NCBI GenBank assembly: GCA_963807865.1
Contig: CAWEDK010000013.1
Span: forward strand, 62,001 to 126,000
From: VAZQ01 sp963807865
GTDB lineage: Bacteria; Pseudomonadota; Alphaproteobacteria; Rhizobiales; Xanthobacteraceae
Direction: 5' to 3'
Length of the DNA: 64,000 nt
Each line of letters opens with the position of its first letter. The stretch's first letter is position 1. The translations under genes and the position numbers were made by a program. Below the pieces are notes generated by a model. It had not been told where the DNA came from. It did no database searches and was given only the letters and a program-made list of their open reading frames with translations. Of this stretch, positions 1 to 7,865 are shown in pieces.

Positions 1-202
1 GCGTAGCCGCGTCCCTATCAGCCATGATCCGGCGGGCATGCTCGCGCGCGCGGTCGAAGCAGCGGATGGGAATCGCATTGATCGCAGGATCGATCTTGGC
101 GATCCGTGCCTCCGCCTGATCGATCAGTTCGAGAGGCGTCACGTCGCGCCGGCGCAGCATCGCCGTAACTTCGCTTGCAGTGAGCGTCCATAAGTCAGTC
201 AT
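1..202 (-). CDS. Amidase, N-terminal fragment (cut by window edge)
   Basis: This is the first 67 codons of a leftward gene; the rest lies outside the window. The start ATG is at 202-200. The protein begins MTDLWTLTASEVTAMLRR and continues with RCFDRAREHARR, which matches the N-terminal helices of amidase-signature (GatA-like) hydrolases. These cleave amide bonds with a Ser-cisSer-Lys triad. The triad is beyond the edge, so activity and substrate cannot be judged. The gene is divergent from the receptor gene at 328, with about 125 bp between the starts. Together with the ABC importer and the RidA protein this suggests uptake and breakdown of a nitrogen-containing compound, which is inference. 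Confidence 0.7.
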   Translation of the reverse strand, partial: MTDLWTLTASEVTAMLRRRDVTPLELIDQAEARIAKIDPAINAIPIRCFDRAREHARRIMADRDAAT

Positions 203-327
203 CGCGATCCTGCGAACTCCAAAGCGCCAAAGGCTGCTGCATCCTTGAGCAAGCGGCACAAGTGTTCAAGTTGACATCAATTTTGCAATCCTCCAATGTT
301 TTAAGCAGATCCCTGAGGAAATTCGGT

Positions 328-1377
328 ATGATGACGAGTTCTTCGAGAATGTTGCGTGGCGCAGGCTTCGGCGCAGCGGCTCTGGTTCTGTCCGCTGGCA
401 TGCTGCTGGCGCCGCGGACCGCAGATTCCGCGCCGCAGGTCATCCGATATTCCACCGGAGGTGGCATCGGCCCGAATGAAATTGAAACAGTCGTATTCCT
501 CGACTGGATGAAACAGAACGTGCTCAAACGGCACGGCAAAGATTACACCCTGCAGATGTCGTTCGCGCGCGGTACACCGGAGGCGGCTTCGCTGCTGGCG
601 GCGGGCCAGATCGACATCGCGACGCTGTCCTATCCGATCTTCGCCACATCCATCCTCAAGGACGCGGTGCCCGGCGGCATCACGGCGATTGCCGACATCT
701 ATCAGGCGGCCCGCCCCGGCTTCCATTCCAATTCCTATTGGTGCCGCGAGGATAGCGGCATCCAGAAGATTGCCGATCTCAAGGGCAAGACGATTGCGGT
801 CAACGCCTTCGGCGCGTCGACCGACCTCGTCCTGCGCGTCGCGCTGAAGAAAAATGGCCTTGATCCGAAACGCGATATCCGCGTCGTCGAGGTGGGCTTT
901 CCGGCAATGGCTGCGGCGATCCGCGAGAAGCGGATCGACTGCGGAATTCTCGTCCTGCCGTTCTCGGCGGTCGAAGTGCCGAAGGGCGGATTGCGGGCGA
1001 TCTTCAACGAGACGGCGGCGTTCGGTCCGTACTCGGTGATCTTTCAAACGGTGTCGAACAACTTCCTGAAGGCCAACCCCGCCGCCGTGAAGGCCTATCT
1101 CGCCGACTATGTCGAAGGCATGCACTGGCTCTACCAACCGGAAAATCGTGCAGAAGGCGATCGAACTGACGGCAGAACTGACCAAGTCGCCGCGCGCGGC
1201 GCTGGAAAGCTACTTCCTGACGTCGAACGACTATTATCGCGATCGCAACGGTTGCATCTCGGCAACGCTTCTGCAGCAGACGGTCGATGCGCTGGTCGAG
1301 AACGACCTGCTGCCGACGCAGGGTCGACATGTCAAAGCATGTCGATACTTCCTACCTGCCATTTCCTTGCAACATGA
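328..1377 (+). pseudogene. ABC transporter substrate-binding protein (NMT1/TauA type), frameshifted
   Basis: Periplasmic receptor for the ABC importer encoded just downstream. The start ATG at 328 follows TGAGGAA. A signal peptide is followed by the mature motif RYSTGGGIGPNEIET. The whole length aligns with the paralogue at 3758-4816, including DYYRDRNGC near the C terminus. The frame breaks twice: near 1137 (frame 1 to 2) and near 1323 (frame 2 to 3, explained by one extra G in CAGGGTC). The C terminus, YLPFPCN, corresponds to YLPKPCST in the paralogue. It is either a decayed copy or an intact gene with sequence errors. The exact stop is uncertain because of the shifts. Confidence 0.75.
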
Positions 1378-2168
1378 TGGAGCGCCGCGAAGATCGCGGT
1401 CGAAGGCGTCTCAAAGCAGTTCGATCAGGCGGCAACCCGGTTCAGGCGCTGGCGACCCTCGATCTCACGATCGGTGAAGGAGAGTTCGTCTCGATCGTCG
1501 GCCCGAGCGGCTGCGGCAAGAGCACTCTGCTCTACATGCTTGGCGGTTTCATTCCGGCAGACGCCGGCCGCCTGCTGGTCGACGGTCGCGCGATCACCGG
1601 ACCGGGCGTCGACCGCGGCGTCGTGTTCCAGGAATATGCGCTGTTTCCGTGGCTGACGGTGTTCGACAACATCGCCTACGGCCTGCGCGAGAAGCGGATG
1701 CCGGCAGCGGAGGTCCGCGCCACGGCCGAGCGCTACATCTCGCTGATCGGTCTCGGCGGCTTCGAGCGGCGGTTTCCGCGCGAACTGTCGGGCGGCATGA
1801 AGCAGCGCGTCGCGCTGGCGCGTACCTTTGCCTACGAGCCCGGCATACTGCTGCTCGATGAGCCGTTCGGCGCGCTCGACGCGCAGACGCGCGAGATCAT
1901 GCAGGACGAGCTGCTGCGGCTGTGGCGGACGAGCCGCAAGACCGTCATCATGGTCACGCACGACGTCAGTGAGGCCGTGTACCTCTCCAACCGCGTCTGC
2001 GTGATGTCGCAGCGGCCGGGCCGCATCGTTCAGGAATTCGACATCGACCTCGATCATAGCCACAGCCGCGAAGAGGTCGTGCTGTCGGAGGCCTATACGG
2101 CGATCCGCAATGCGGTCTGGCTTGCGGTACGTCAGCAGGTGACGCTAACCCCCGCGTCCGGATCATGA
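1374..2168 (+). CDS. ABC transporter ATP-binding protein (nitrate/sulfonate/taurine family)
   Basis: Cytoplasmic ATPase that powers the importer. It has Walker A GPSGCGKST, Q-loop VVFQEYALFPW, signature LSGGMKQR, Walker B ILLLDEP and H-loop VTHDVSEA, in the order and spacing of SsuB/TauB. The first ~25 residues in this frame look wrong. Reading from 1384 in frame 1 gives KIAVEGVSKQFDQAAT, the usual N-terminal beta strand of these ATPases, so a one-base loss near 1440 probably splits the true N terminus. The stop TGA overlaps the next ATG (ATGA at 2165-2168), indicating translational coupling with the permease. Confidence 0.9.
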   Translation: MMERREDRGRRRLKAVRSGGNPVQALATLDLTIGEGEFVSIVGPSGCGKSTLLYMLGGFIPADAGRLLVDGRAITGPGVDRGVVFQEYALFPWLTVFDNIAYGLREKRMPAAEVRATAERYISLIGLGGFERRFPRELSGGMKQRVALARTFAYEPGILLLDEPFGALDAQTREIMQDELLRLWRTSRKTVIMVTHDVSEAVYLSNRVCVMSQRPGRIVQEFDIDLDHSHSREEVVLSEAYTAIRNAVWLAVRQQVTLTPASGS

Positions 2169-2947
2169 GCGCCATTCCCGCAAGACTGGCCTTGCAGGTT
2201 TCGCGCATCATTCCATTCGCGCTGTTTCTCGCGGCTTGGCAGGGCCTGGCGAAATCCGGCTTGGTCGACCCGACCTTCCTGCCGTCGGTCGGGGCGATCA
2301 GCCACGCGCTGGTCGACTTGATGGCAGGCACGTCGTTCTACGTCGATCTTGCCGTCACCTTCGGCCGCAGCCTCGGCGGCCTCGCGCTCGGTGCGATCAT
2401 CGGCATCCCGATTGGCGCCGGCATGGCGGTATCGCGCGGGATCAACGGATTTTTTGGCCCGCTGGTCAAGGCGACCTACTCGTTGCCGAAGACCGCGCTG
2501 ATCCCGCTGCTGATCCTGTGGCTCGGCATCGGCAGCGCGACCAACATCGTCGCAGTGATGTTTTCGACCTTGCTGCCGTTCGTGGTCTACACCTACCACG
2601 GCATCATCGGCGTGCCGCAGATGCTGGTCTGGAGCGCGCAGGCGATGGGCGTGCCCAAACGCCGGATGTTATGGAAGGTGTTGCTGCCGGCCGCGCAGCA
2701 CGCCATCCTCACCGGATTGCGGATTGCCCTCGGCTTTTCGTTCGTGATCGCGATCGCCGCCGAAATGATTGCCGCGCAGACCGGCATCGGCAAGCTGATG
2801 TTCATCTACGGCGAGAGCGGCGCGTACGACTACATGTTCGCGGCCGTGACCGCGATCATGGTCCTCGCGTACCTGGCAGACCGTTTGGCTGTCGCGATGT
2901 CGAACCACATGCTGCGCTGGGACGACATCGAGAACCGGCTCGGTTGA
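2165..2947 (+). CDS. ABC transporter permease (SsuC/TauC family), first of two
   Basis: Inner-membrane subunit of the importer, 260 residues, about six membrane segments. The family coupling region is visible around WSAQAMGVPKRRMLWKVLLP, the EAA-type loop that docks onto the ATPase. It overlaps the ATPase stop by four bases. The next permease starts four bases after its stop, so ATPase and both permeases form one operon. Two distinct permeases instead of a homodimer suggest a heterodimeric channel. The substrate cannot be read from sequence; relatives import nitrate, sulfonates, taurine or pyrimidine precursors. Confidence 0.9.
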   Translation: MSAIPARLALQVSRIIPFALFLAAWQGLAKSGLVDPTFLPSVGAISHALVDLMAGTSFYVDLAVTFGRSLGGLALGAIIGIPIGAGMAVSRGINGFFGPLVKATYSLPKTALIPLLILWLGIGSATNIVAVMFSTLLPFVVYTYHGIIGVPQMLVWSAQAMGVPKRRMLWKVLLPAAQHAILTGLRIALGFSFVIAIAAEMIAAQTGIGKLMFIYGESGAYDYMFAAVTAIMVLAYLADRLAVAMSNHMLRWDDIENRLG

Positions 2948-2950
2948 CGC

Positions 2951-3727
2951 ATGCGGCCGGTCCCGGACATCGCACGATCCGTCGGCCACGCGGTGCTGGC
3001 CGCCTATCCGCTCATTCTCGTCGCGGTCGTGTGGGAAGTGGTGGCACGGCTCGGCTGGGTCCGGCCGGTGTTTCTGCCGCCGCTCTCGACGGTGTTCGCG
3101 CAGTTCGTGCCGCTCGCAAAAAGCGGCGATCTGATTCCGCCGCTGATGATTAGCCTCTACCGCACCGCCGTCGGCCTTGCGATCGCAATCACTGCCGGCA
3201 TTCTGATCGGTTTCCTGATGGCGCGGCTCCGTCTCGTGCGCTGGCTCCTCGATCCGCTGATCGCCTTCAGCTTCCCGGCGCCCAAGGTTGCGTTCCTGCC
3301 GGTGTTCATCCTGTGGTTCGGGATCGACCATCTGTCGAAGATCGCGCTGGTCGCCTTCACCTGCGTGTTCCCGTTCATCGTCGCCGCCTATGCGGGCGCG
3401 ACCACTGTGCCGACGAACCAGCTCTGGGCCGCCCGGGCGATGGGGACGGGCCAACTCGGGCTGCTGTGGCGTGTCATCCTGCCGGCGTCGTTGCCGTCGC
3501 TGATGAGCGGAGTTCGGGTCGGGGTGCCGTACGCGCTGGTCAGCACATTCAGCGCCGAGATGATCGCCGGCGGCGGCGGGCTCGGCGGCGAGATGGTGCT
3601 AGCGCAGCGCTACTTCGAAACGCCGACGGTGTTCGTCTATCTCCTGATCATGCTCGCGGTCGGTTACCTGATCGACATCGGCGTGCTCCGGCTGCGCGCG
3701 CACATCCTGCGCTGGCATCAGGAATAG
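2951..3727 (+). CDS. ABC transporter permease (SsuC/TauC family), second of two
   Basis: Second inner-membrane subunit, 258 residues, paralogous to the preceding permease. The EAA-like coupling loop is WAARAMGTGQLGLLWRVILP. Hydrophobic segments span most of the chain, including FPFIVAAYAGATTV and VFVYLLIMLAVGYLIDIGVL. It ends 30 bp before the stop of the convergent receptor gene at 3758, so that intergenic space carries both 3' ends. Function as a partner of the first permease is inferred from operon position. Confidence 0.9.
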   Translation: MRPVPDIARSVGHAVLAAYPLILVAVVWEVVARLGWVRPVFLPPLSTVFAQFVPLAKSGDLIPPLMISLYRTAVGLAIAITAGILIGFLMARLRLVRWLLDPLIAFSFPAPKVAFLPVFILWFGIDHLSKIALVAFTCVFPFIVAAYAGATTVPTNQLWAARAMGTGQLGLLWRVILPASLPSLMSGVRVGVPYALVSTFSAEMIAGGGGLGGEMVLAQRYFETPTVFVYLLIMLAVGYLIDIGVLRLRAHILRWHQE

Positions 3728-3757
3728 CACCGGGACGGATCACACGCTGCCGAGCGC

Positions 3758-4816
3758 TCACGTGCTGCAGGGCTTCGGCAGATACTGCATCTTGACGTAC
3801 TTCGCCGCGTCGACCGGCCGGTCGATCAGCTTGTACTCGACCATCGCGTCGATCGGCTTCTGCACGGCGGAGACCGGCACACAGCCGTTGCGATCGCGGT
3901 AGTAGTCCCGCGGCGTGATGAAGTAGGTGTCGAGCACCGCCTTCGGCATCTTGGTCAGGCCGGCGGCCAGTTCGAGCGCCTTGTCGCGGTTCGCCGGGTC
4001 GTAATACCACGCGAGCCCCTGAACGAAGTCTTCCAGGAAGGCGCGCAGCGCCGCAGGCTGCTCGCGGATGAACTTGTCGGTCGCGACCTGAAACACCACT
4101 GACGAGGGCCCAAGGGTGTCGCCACCGCTGAACAGCCCACGCAGGTCGCCCTTGGCGGCTTCTGCCGGGAGGAACGGGATCACCAACACGCCACAATCGA
4201 CCCGGCCCTCGCGGATCGCGGCCGCGATACTCGGGAACGTCACCTCGACGATCTGCAGATCGCGGCGCGGATCGAGATTGGCCTTCTTCAGCGCCACCCG
4301 CAGCACGAGGTCGACCGCCGAGCCGTAGGCGTTGATCGCGACCTTCTTGCCCTTGAGGTCGGCGATGCTCTTGATCGGCGAATCCTTCATCACGAAGAAC
4401 GTATTCGAGGCGAAGCCCGGATGGCCGTCCTGATAGATGTCGGAGATAATGCTGATGCCGCCCGGCACCGCATCCTTGGCAATTGCCGAAGCGAAGGCCG
4501 GAGAAGAGAGCGCGGCGAGATCGACCTGGCCAGCGGCGAGCAGTTGCGCGGCCTCCGGCGAGCCGCGGGTAAATGTCATATCGAGCGTGTAGGCCTTGCC
4601 GTAATTTTTCAGCACGTTGCTCTTGAGATAATCAAGCCAGATCAGCGTCTCCATCTCGTTCGGCCCAATGCCACCGCCGGTTGCATAGCGAATGTTCACC
4701 GGTGCCGCGCGAACCGGCCACGGCGGCGCCATGACGGCGCCCGCTGCCAGCAGTCCGGCGCGGAGAACGGTGCGCCGGGACGGCGCGGTGACGGTGAGTG
4801 ATGGGAAATTGCTCAT
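3758..4816 (-). CDS. ABC transporter substrate-binding protein (NMT1/TauA type), intact paralogue
   Basis: Periplasmic receptor of 352 residues. The N terminus contains SRRTVLRAGLLAAGAVMA, a twin-arginine-like export signal, followed by RYATGGGIGPNEMETL. It is clearly paralogous over its length to the broken receptor at 328-1377; shared blocks include DAVPGGI, IADLKGK, LVLRVALKK and DYYRDRNGC. The gene faces the ABC operon tail to tail. If the first copy is really broken, this one may supply the receptor for the shared ATPase and permeases. The ligand is unknown. Confidence 0.88.
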   Translation of the reverse strand: MSNFPSLTVTAPSRRTVLRAGLLAAGAVMAPPWPVRAAPVNIRYATGGGIGPNEMETLIWLDYLKSNVLKNYGKAYTLDMTFTRGSPEAAQLLAAGQVDLAALSSPAFASAIAKDAVPGGISIISDIYQDGHPGFASNTFFVMKDSPIKSIADLKGKKVAINAYGSAVDLVLRVALKKANLDPRRDLQIVEVTFPSIAAAIREGRVDCGVLVIPFLPAEAAKGDLRGLFSGGDTLGPSSVVFQVATDKFIREQPAALRAFLEDFVQGLAWYYDPANRDKALELAAGLTKMPKAVLDTYFITPRDYYRDRNGCVPVSAVQKPIDAMVEYKLIDRPVDAAKYVKMQYLPKPCST

Positions 4817-4911
4817 GACGATGTTCCTCGAGACCCGACAGTATCGACAGATCGATCATCAGCGAACATGATCTCACGCACTTAGGCGAGTCCTATTTTG
4901 GAAGGCAGGCC

Positions 4912-5331
4912 ATGACGACGAAGCGGATCCAGCCGCAGGGTTTGTTCCAGCGCGCACTGAAAGGACACACGCTCTACTCACACGTGGTGGTGACATCGGA
5001 CTCGCCGCTCGTGTTCGTCGCCGGCCAGCTCGCGCGTGACAAGGAGGGCAAGATCGTCGGCGCTGGCGATATGGTGGCGCAGATCAGGCAGGTCGGCGAG
5101 AACCTGCACACGGCGCTTGCGGCGGCGGGCGTCGGCGTCGAGGACCTGGTGAAGACCACGACCTTCGTCACCGACATCGACGAATTCTTCCGCCATCCCG
5201 AAGTGCGTGCCGAGATATTCGGACAGCATCTACCAACCAGCACCACGGTCGAGGTCCGCCGCCTGTCTCATCCCGATCTTATGGTGGAGATCGAGGCGAT
5301 CGCTGTGCTCGGCCGCTGCGAGGAAGACTGA
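4912..5331 (+). CDS. RidA/YjgF/YER057c family protein
   Basis: 139-residue Rid-family protein. Members are cytoplasmic trimers that hydrolyse reactive enamine/imine intermediates to ketones plus ammonia, or act as specialised deaminases in amide and aromatic catabolism. Family blocks seen are VFVAGQLARDKEGKIVG, QIRQVGENLHTAL, DLVKTTTFVTD and the C-terminal VEIEAIAVL. The usual active-site Arg before the last strand appears in the EVRRLSHPDLMVEIEA context, slightly different from the common pattern. It lies next to an amidase fragment and ABC importer, which fits nitrogen-compound catabolism. It is divergent from the receptor at 3758-4816. Confidence 0.88.
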   Translation: MTTKRIQPQGLFQRALKGHTLYSHVVVTSDSPLVFVAGQLARDKEGKIVGAGDMVAQIRQVGENLHTALAAAGVGVEDLVKTTTFVTDIDEFFRHPEVRAEIFGQHLPTSTTVEVRRLSHPDLMVEIEAIAVLGRCEED

Positions 5332-5449
5332 TCGACGGAATTCTTCCGCGGTTCCCACGGTCGCCCTCGGCTCAGTGCGACCACGCACAATAAGATGCAT
5401 TGTTGACAGCGGCCGCGGCTCGGCGCAGCACACTATTCGGGGGCGTTGA

Positions 5450-5797
5450 ATGGAAGTGGATGAACGGTGGTGGAGAGCCTCAAACTCCGACGATCGCTTT
5501 TCACCGTTCCGAAGATACCGGCCGGCCGTTGTTGGGTTCGCGGCTGCACTGATCGCTATGATCACGCTGGCGATCTTCTTAGGGGTCGCCGCATTTGACG
5601 TCGGTGGCATTTGGATCGCAGTGCTTGCCGCGATCGCAGCCGTATCCCTCATTGGAAGCTGCCTTGCTATGCTTAGCAACCGTCAGGCTAAATCGCGGTA
5701 CGTTGCTGAATATCGACGCCTCAATAATATCGAGCCTGTTTCCAGCCAAAATCGGGCCAAAGAGCATGATTTGGCGTTCAGCCGACGTTCGACTTGA
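5450..5797 (+). CDS. Hypothetical small membrane protein
   Basis: 115 residues starting MEVDERWWRASNSDDRF. Two hydrophobic stretches are visible, around AVVGFAAALIAMITLAIFLG and IWIAVLAAIAAVSLIGSC, separated by a short turn. They are followed by a basic, polar C-terminal tail (NRQAKSRYVAEYRRLNN). This suggests a two-segment inner-membrane hairpin. A purine-rich GGGGGCG lies upstream of the ATG but spacing is not ideal. No family is recognised. Support is the open frame with a sensible membrane-protein composition; it could be spurious. Confidence 0.5.
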   Translation: MEVDERWWRASNSDDRFSPFRRYRPAVVGFAAALIAMITLAIFLGVAAFDVGGIWIAVLAAIAAVSLIGSCLAMLSNRQAKSRYVAEYRRLNNIEPVSSQNRAKEHDLAFSRRST

Positions 5798-5942
5798 CGA
5801 TCGCACCTTCGACTCGCGAGGCGCCAACTTGGCGCCCGTGCGCGGAAGATGGCGCGTTCAGGCACCTCAAGAGTGACGCCGAGCTGACGAGGATCTGCAA
5901 CAAAGCGAATTGGATCGTTGCTATCGTCGCGCTTACGAGTGA

Positions 5943-6299
5943 TTAGCCTGTTGCCCGCTGAGTCCTTGGTTCCTGCTGCTTGAAAAACTTGTCGTTAATT
6001 TCCTTGTAGACATGTGCCAGCCAATGCTCGGCGTGGCTAATTTTGCCTTCCAGTTGCTTGACCTGAGCTTGCAATTTCTCTGCTCGATCCTCAGCAGCCT
6101 TCAGCTGAAGGGAGAGTTCGTGCGCCATCGATTTCGCGCGATCGCAGTCTTCCTTGGCCCAATCGGCTGCTTGCTGTACCAGCGCGAGAATGGCCGCGCC
6201 CGACCGATCTACAGTGTCGGCTTCACCCTGTGATGATTTCGCGAAACTGGCCCGATGCATCTGCGAGTTCGCGCCGCGCTGCAAAGTCATGACACTCAT
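5943..6299 (-). CDS. Conserved coiled-coil hypothetical protein
   Basis: 118 residues from ATG 6299. The sequence is polar and helical with a heptad-like segment AAEDRAEKLQAQVKQLEGK, then a C-terminal block SHAEHWLAHVYKEINDKFF. I recall similar small proteins (motif EADTVDRSG, QQAADWAKEDCDRA) in Bradyrhizobium and relatives, with no known function. Its start codon overlaps the stop of an upstream small ORF (ATGA at 6296-6299), so the two may be translationally coupled. No signal peptide or membrane segment is visible, so it is probably cytoplasmic. Confidence 0.7.
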   Translation of the reverse strand: MSVMTLQRGANSQMHRASFAKSSQGEADTVDRSGAAILALVQQAADWAKEDCDRAKSMAHELSLQLKAAEDRAEKLQAQVKQLEGKISHAEHWLAHVYKEINDKFFKQQEPRTQRATG

Positions 6300-6523
6300 T
6301 CCCCATCCGACTGCGGAGTGAGCATAAGAAAGATTGCGGCTGAAAAAGCCGCCAAGACTTCGCCTTCTTGCGATCGCGCAAGGGTGTTGCAAACTAGCCA
6401 CCCCGAAGAGACGAGCGCGATAACATCGGCAATTGGCCCACAAGTTGGATCGCGAGGAAACCCAATCATCGGCTCGCCAGTGTTGCATTCCGCACACCGT
6501 CCAACCAAATCGTCCTCTCGCAA
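6296..6523 (-). CDS. Possible small membrane protein upstream of coiled-coil gene
   Basis: 75 residues if started at the TTG at 6523. It contains a Cys-rich N terminus (GRCAECNTGEPM) and two hydrophobic stretches, PIADVIALVSSGWLVCNTLA and GEVLAAFSAAIFLML. The main support is the four-base ATGA overlap with the downstream coiled-coil gene. The TTG start has an AGGAA too close to it to be a convincing ribosome site. No family is recognised, and it may be only an untranslated leader. Confidence 0.4.
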   Translation of the reverse strand: MREDDLVGRCAECNTGEPMIGFPRDPTCGPIADVIALVSSGWLVCNTLARSQEGEVLAAFSAAIFLMLTPQSDGE

Positions 6524-6737
6524 ATTCCTGACGTTGCGCCGTCAGAACCTCCTACGCGATAGGAACTGCGTGCGAAGAGACAGGTGGCGGAAGATAGATT
6601 GCCGCGTTGCCTTTCGATATCGATGCTTCGATCGTGGAGCGGACAAGATGCGTGTGGCGCCGTAGCGGGCGACTGCTCCCTACCACTGTATGGCTTCTCC
6701 GGCAGACAGAAGCACCCATTACCGGTAGACCTTAGCT

Positions 6738-6756
6738 GCTTAAGCACAATTTAAGC
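6738..6756. promoter_or_regulatory. Inverted repeat GCTTAA-N7-TTAAGC
   Basis: A perfect 6-bp inverted repeat with a 7-bp spacer lies in an A/T-rich pocket just upstream of the candidate structured RNA at 6770. Position and symmetry are compatible with an operator or a promoter-proximal site. The identity of any binding protein is unknown. Confidence 0.3.
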
Positions 6757-6769
6757 CTAGTTTTAGCAA

Positions 6770-6955
6770 TGCTTGGACCTGACGGGCCGGGATGTGCAGA
6801 CTACTGCCAGGCAATCCCCTGTTGGCTTGCCCTGTTGACCGTGGGGTTGCTGAGCCCCAGCACCAATACGCGGGGGATGCAGTTGGTATCGGGGGATCCA
6901 CCAACTGTAGGGAGGGGAGCCCCGGCTCTTGCGCTGGCCGGGGCTTCTTCTTGAG
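6770..6955 (+). ncRNA. Candidate structured small RNA ending in an intrinsic terminator
   Basis: No convincing reading frame fills this stretch, but hairpins follow each other on the + strand. GCAATCCC (6811-6818) pairs with GGGGTTGC (6843-6850). GCTG/CAGC encloses AGCCC at 6849-6861, partly competing with the first stem. CAGTTGGT (6880-6887) pairs perfectly with ACCAACTG (6900-6907) around a G-rich loop. An 8-bp GC terminator stem ends the series at 6919-6944, followed by TTCTTCTT. It could be an independent sRNA or a leader/attenuator for the Cys-rich protein gene at 7167. It does not match an RNA family I can name. The 5' end is a guess. Confidence 0.4.
6919..6951 (+). terminator. Rho-independent terminator
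   Basis: Perfect stem GCCCCGGC (6919-6926) with GCCGGGGC (6937-6944), a 10-nt loop, then TTCTTCTT. The T-rich tail on this strand gives a + orientation. Confidence 0.6.
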
Positions 6956-7166
6956 GGGCCGTCATCAATGCACGGGGCAGCTCCGCTTCCCCTGAGATTC
7001 CGCATTGCGCCGGGCGAAGCTCGGCTTTCACCTTGCCAAGAATTAATCTCGTCGCAAGCCATCAGTAACCCGGCAACTCCAATTATAGCTTTGCTCTCGT
7101 GAGTGCTCGCAAGCGCATTCCCGGCAGGTGTGTGCGAGCTGCCTCGCATGTCGGAGGGAACGTGTC

Positions 7167-7349
7167 GTGTCGAAAATAGACAATCGCTGCGCTCACTGCG
7201 GCGGGAAGTTCGGTCTCGTTTCTCATTCGCATTTCGGCCAGCGCTTCTGTCGCAAGGGATGCAAAGAGAAATTCGTAACGAAAGCCGCCAGAGAACGCAT
7301 GCATTTTTTGAAATGGTTCACCGGCCTCGCACCGCTGACGAGCCGGTAA
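7167..7349 (+). CDS. Small zinc-ribbon-like protein
   Basis: 60 residues starting at GTG 7167, chosen because GGAGGG at 7153-7158 sits 8 bases upstream. Two Cys pairs, RCAHCGGKFG and FCRKGCKEKF, are spaced like a treble-clef or zinc-ribbon metal site. They are followed by a basic helix and an aromatic tail (MHFLKWFTGLAP). Similar small proteins occur in rhizobial genomes as I remember them, without assigned function. It is probably cytoplasmic. It stands alone on this strand, about 210 bp after the terminator at 6919. Confidence 0.7.
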   Translation: MSKIDNRCAHCGGKFGLVSHSHFGQRFCRKGCKEKFVTKAARERMHFLKWFTGLAPLTSR

Positions 7350-7423
7350 ACGCGTCTGACTTCACATCATAATTTCGATCCCGGGCAGCGTGGCCGTTGC
7401 ATACAATGCAATTGTCTCAACGA

Positions 7424-7687
7424 TTAATCCGGGGTCGGAAGCCCGCCCGAAGAGATGTCGCGCCAATCCTCCAGCTTGTGGCTCGCAGCTCGACCAGGCC
7501 CGCACTTCCCTCGCATGAAACCGACGGACACGGCGTGTGCCAGACGATCCAGCTCAGATTCGAGAAATGAGTTTGCGACCAGTGCCGCCTTCAACGCGGC
7601 GCGGACATCACCCTCACAGACCGCGATAGCCTCATCTGCCGCAACCTCCAGGGAATCGGGCTCCTCCTCCGCCTTCGGCTCTGCCAT
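7424..7687 (-). CDS. Conserved hypothetical acidic helical protein
   Basis: 87 residues from ATG 7687. It opens with acidic MAEPKAEEEPDSLEVAADE, then a helical block with GDVRAALKAALVANSFLE and the C-terminal VSVGFMRGKCGPG. The pattern ADEAIA..C.GD.R.ALKA.L.AN.FLE recurs in small Bradyrhizobiaceae proteins as I recall them. No catalytic or metal motif is visible and no function can be given. It is divergent from the candidate sRNA at 7866, with direct repeats between them. Confidence 0.65.
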   Translation of the reverse strand: MAEPKAEEEPDSLEVAADEAIAVCEGDVRAALKAALVANSFLESELDRLAHAVSVGFMRGKCGPGRAASHKLEDWRDISSGGLPTPD

Positions 7688-7761
7688 GGAATAGCGATCG
7701 CCCCCGCTCGACGAGAACGTAAAGTGAACAGACGGGCCCGAAGAGTCAAGATCGCAGTGTC

Positions 7762-7810
7762 GCCGCAAATGGCGAAACGCTGGCCGCAGGTCTGCCGCAA
7801 ATGACGAAAC
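7762..7810. repeat. Pair of 17-bp direct repeats (GCCGCAAATGRCGAAAC)
   Basis: Copies at 7762-7778 and 7794-7810 differ at one base and start 32 bp apart, about three helical turns. They lie between the leftward gene starting at 7687 and the rightward candidate sRNA. They may be tandem binding sites of a regulator. A related TTGACGAAATTCGCG follows at 7822. Confidence 0.45.
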
Positions 7811-7865
7811 AAAAATGTCTTTTGACGAAATTCGCGTGAAACAGACTCGGGCTAAGTTGTTTCCA

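Noticed and set aside
2236..3153. Long Arg-rich ORF overlapping both ABC permeases
   Set aside because: Its composition is the alternate-frame translation of GC-rich coding DNA, and it overlaps two clearly recognised permeases with coupled starts.
5403..5436. Sigma-70 promoter TTGACA with a CACTAT box before the small membrane protein gene
   Set aside because: The TTGACA is good but the spacing to the only A/T-rich box is about 22 bp, too long for a standard promoter.
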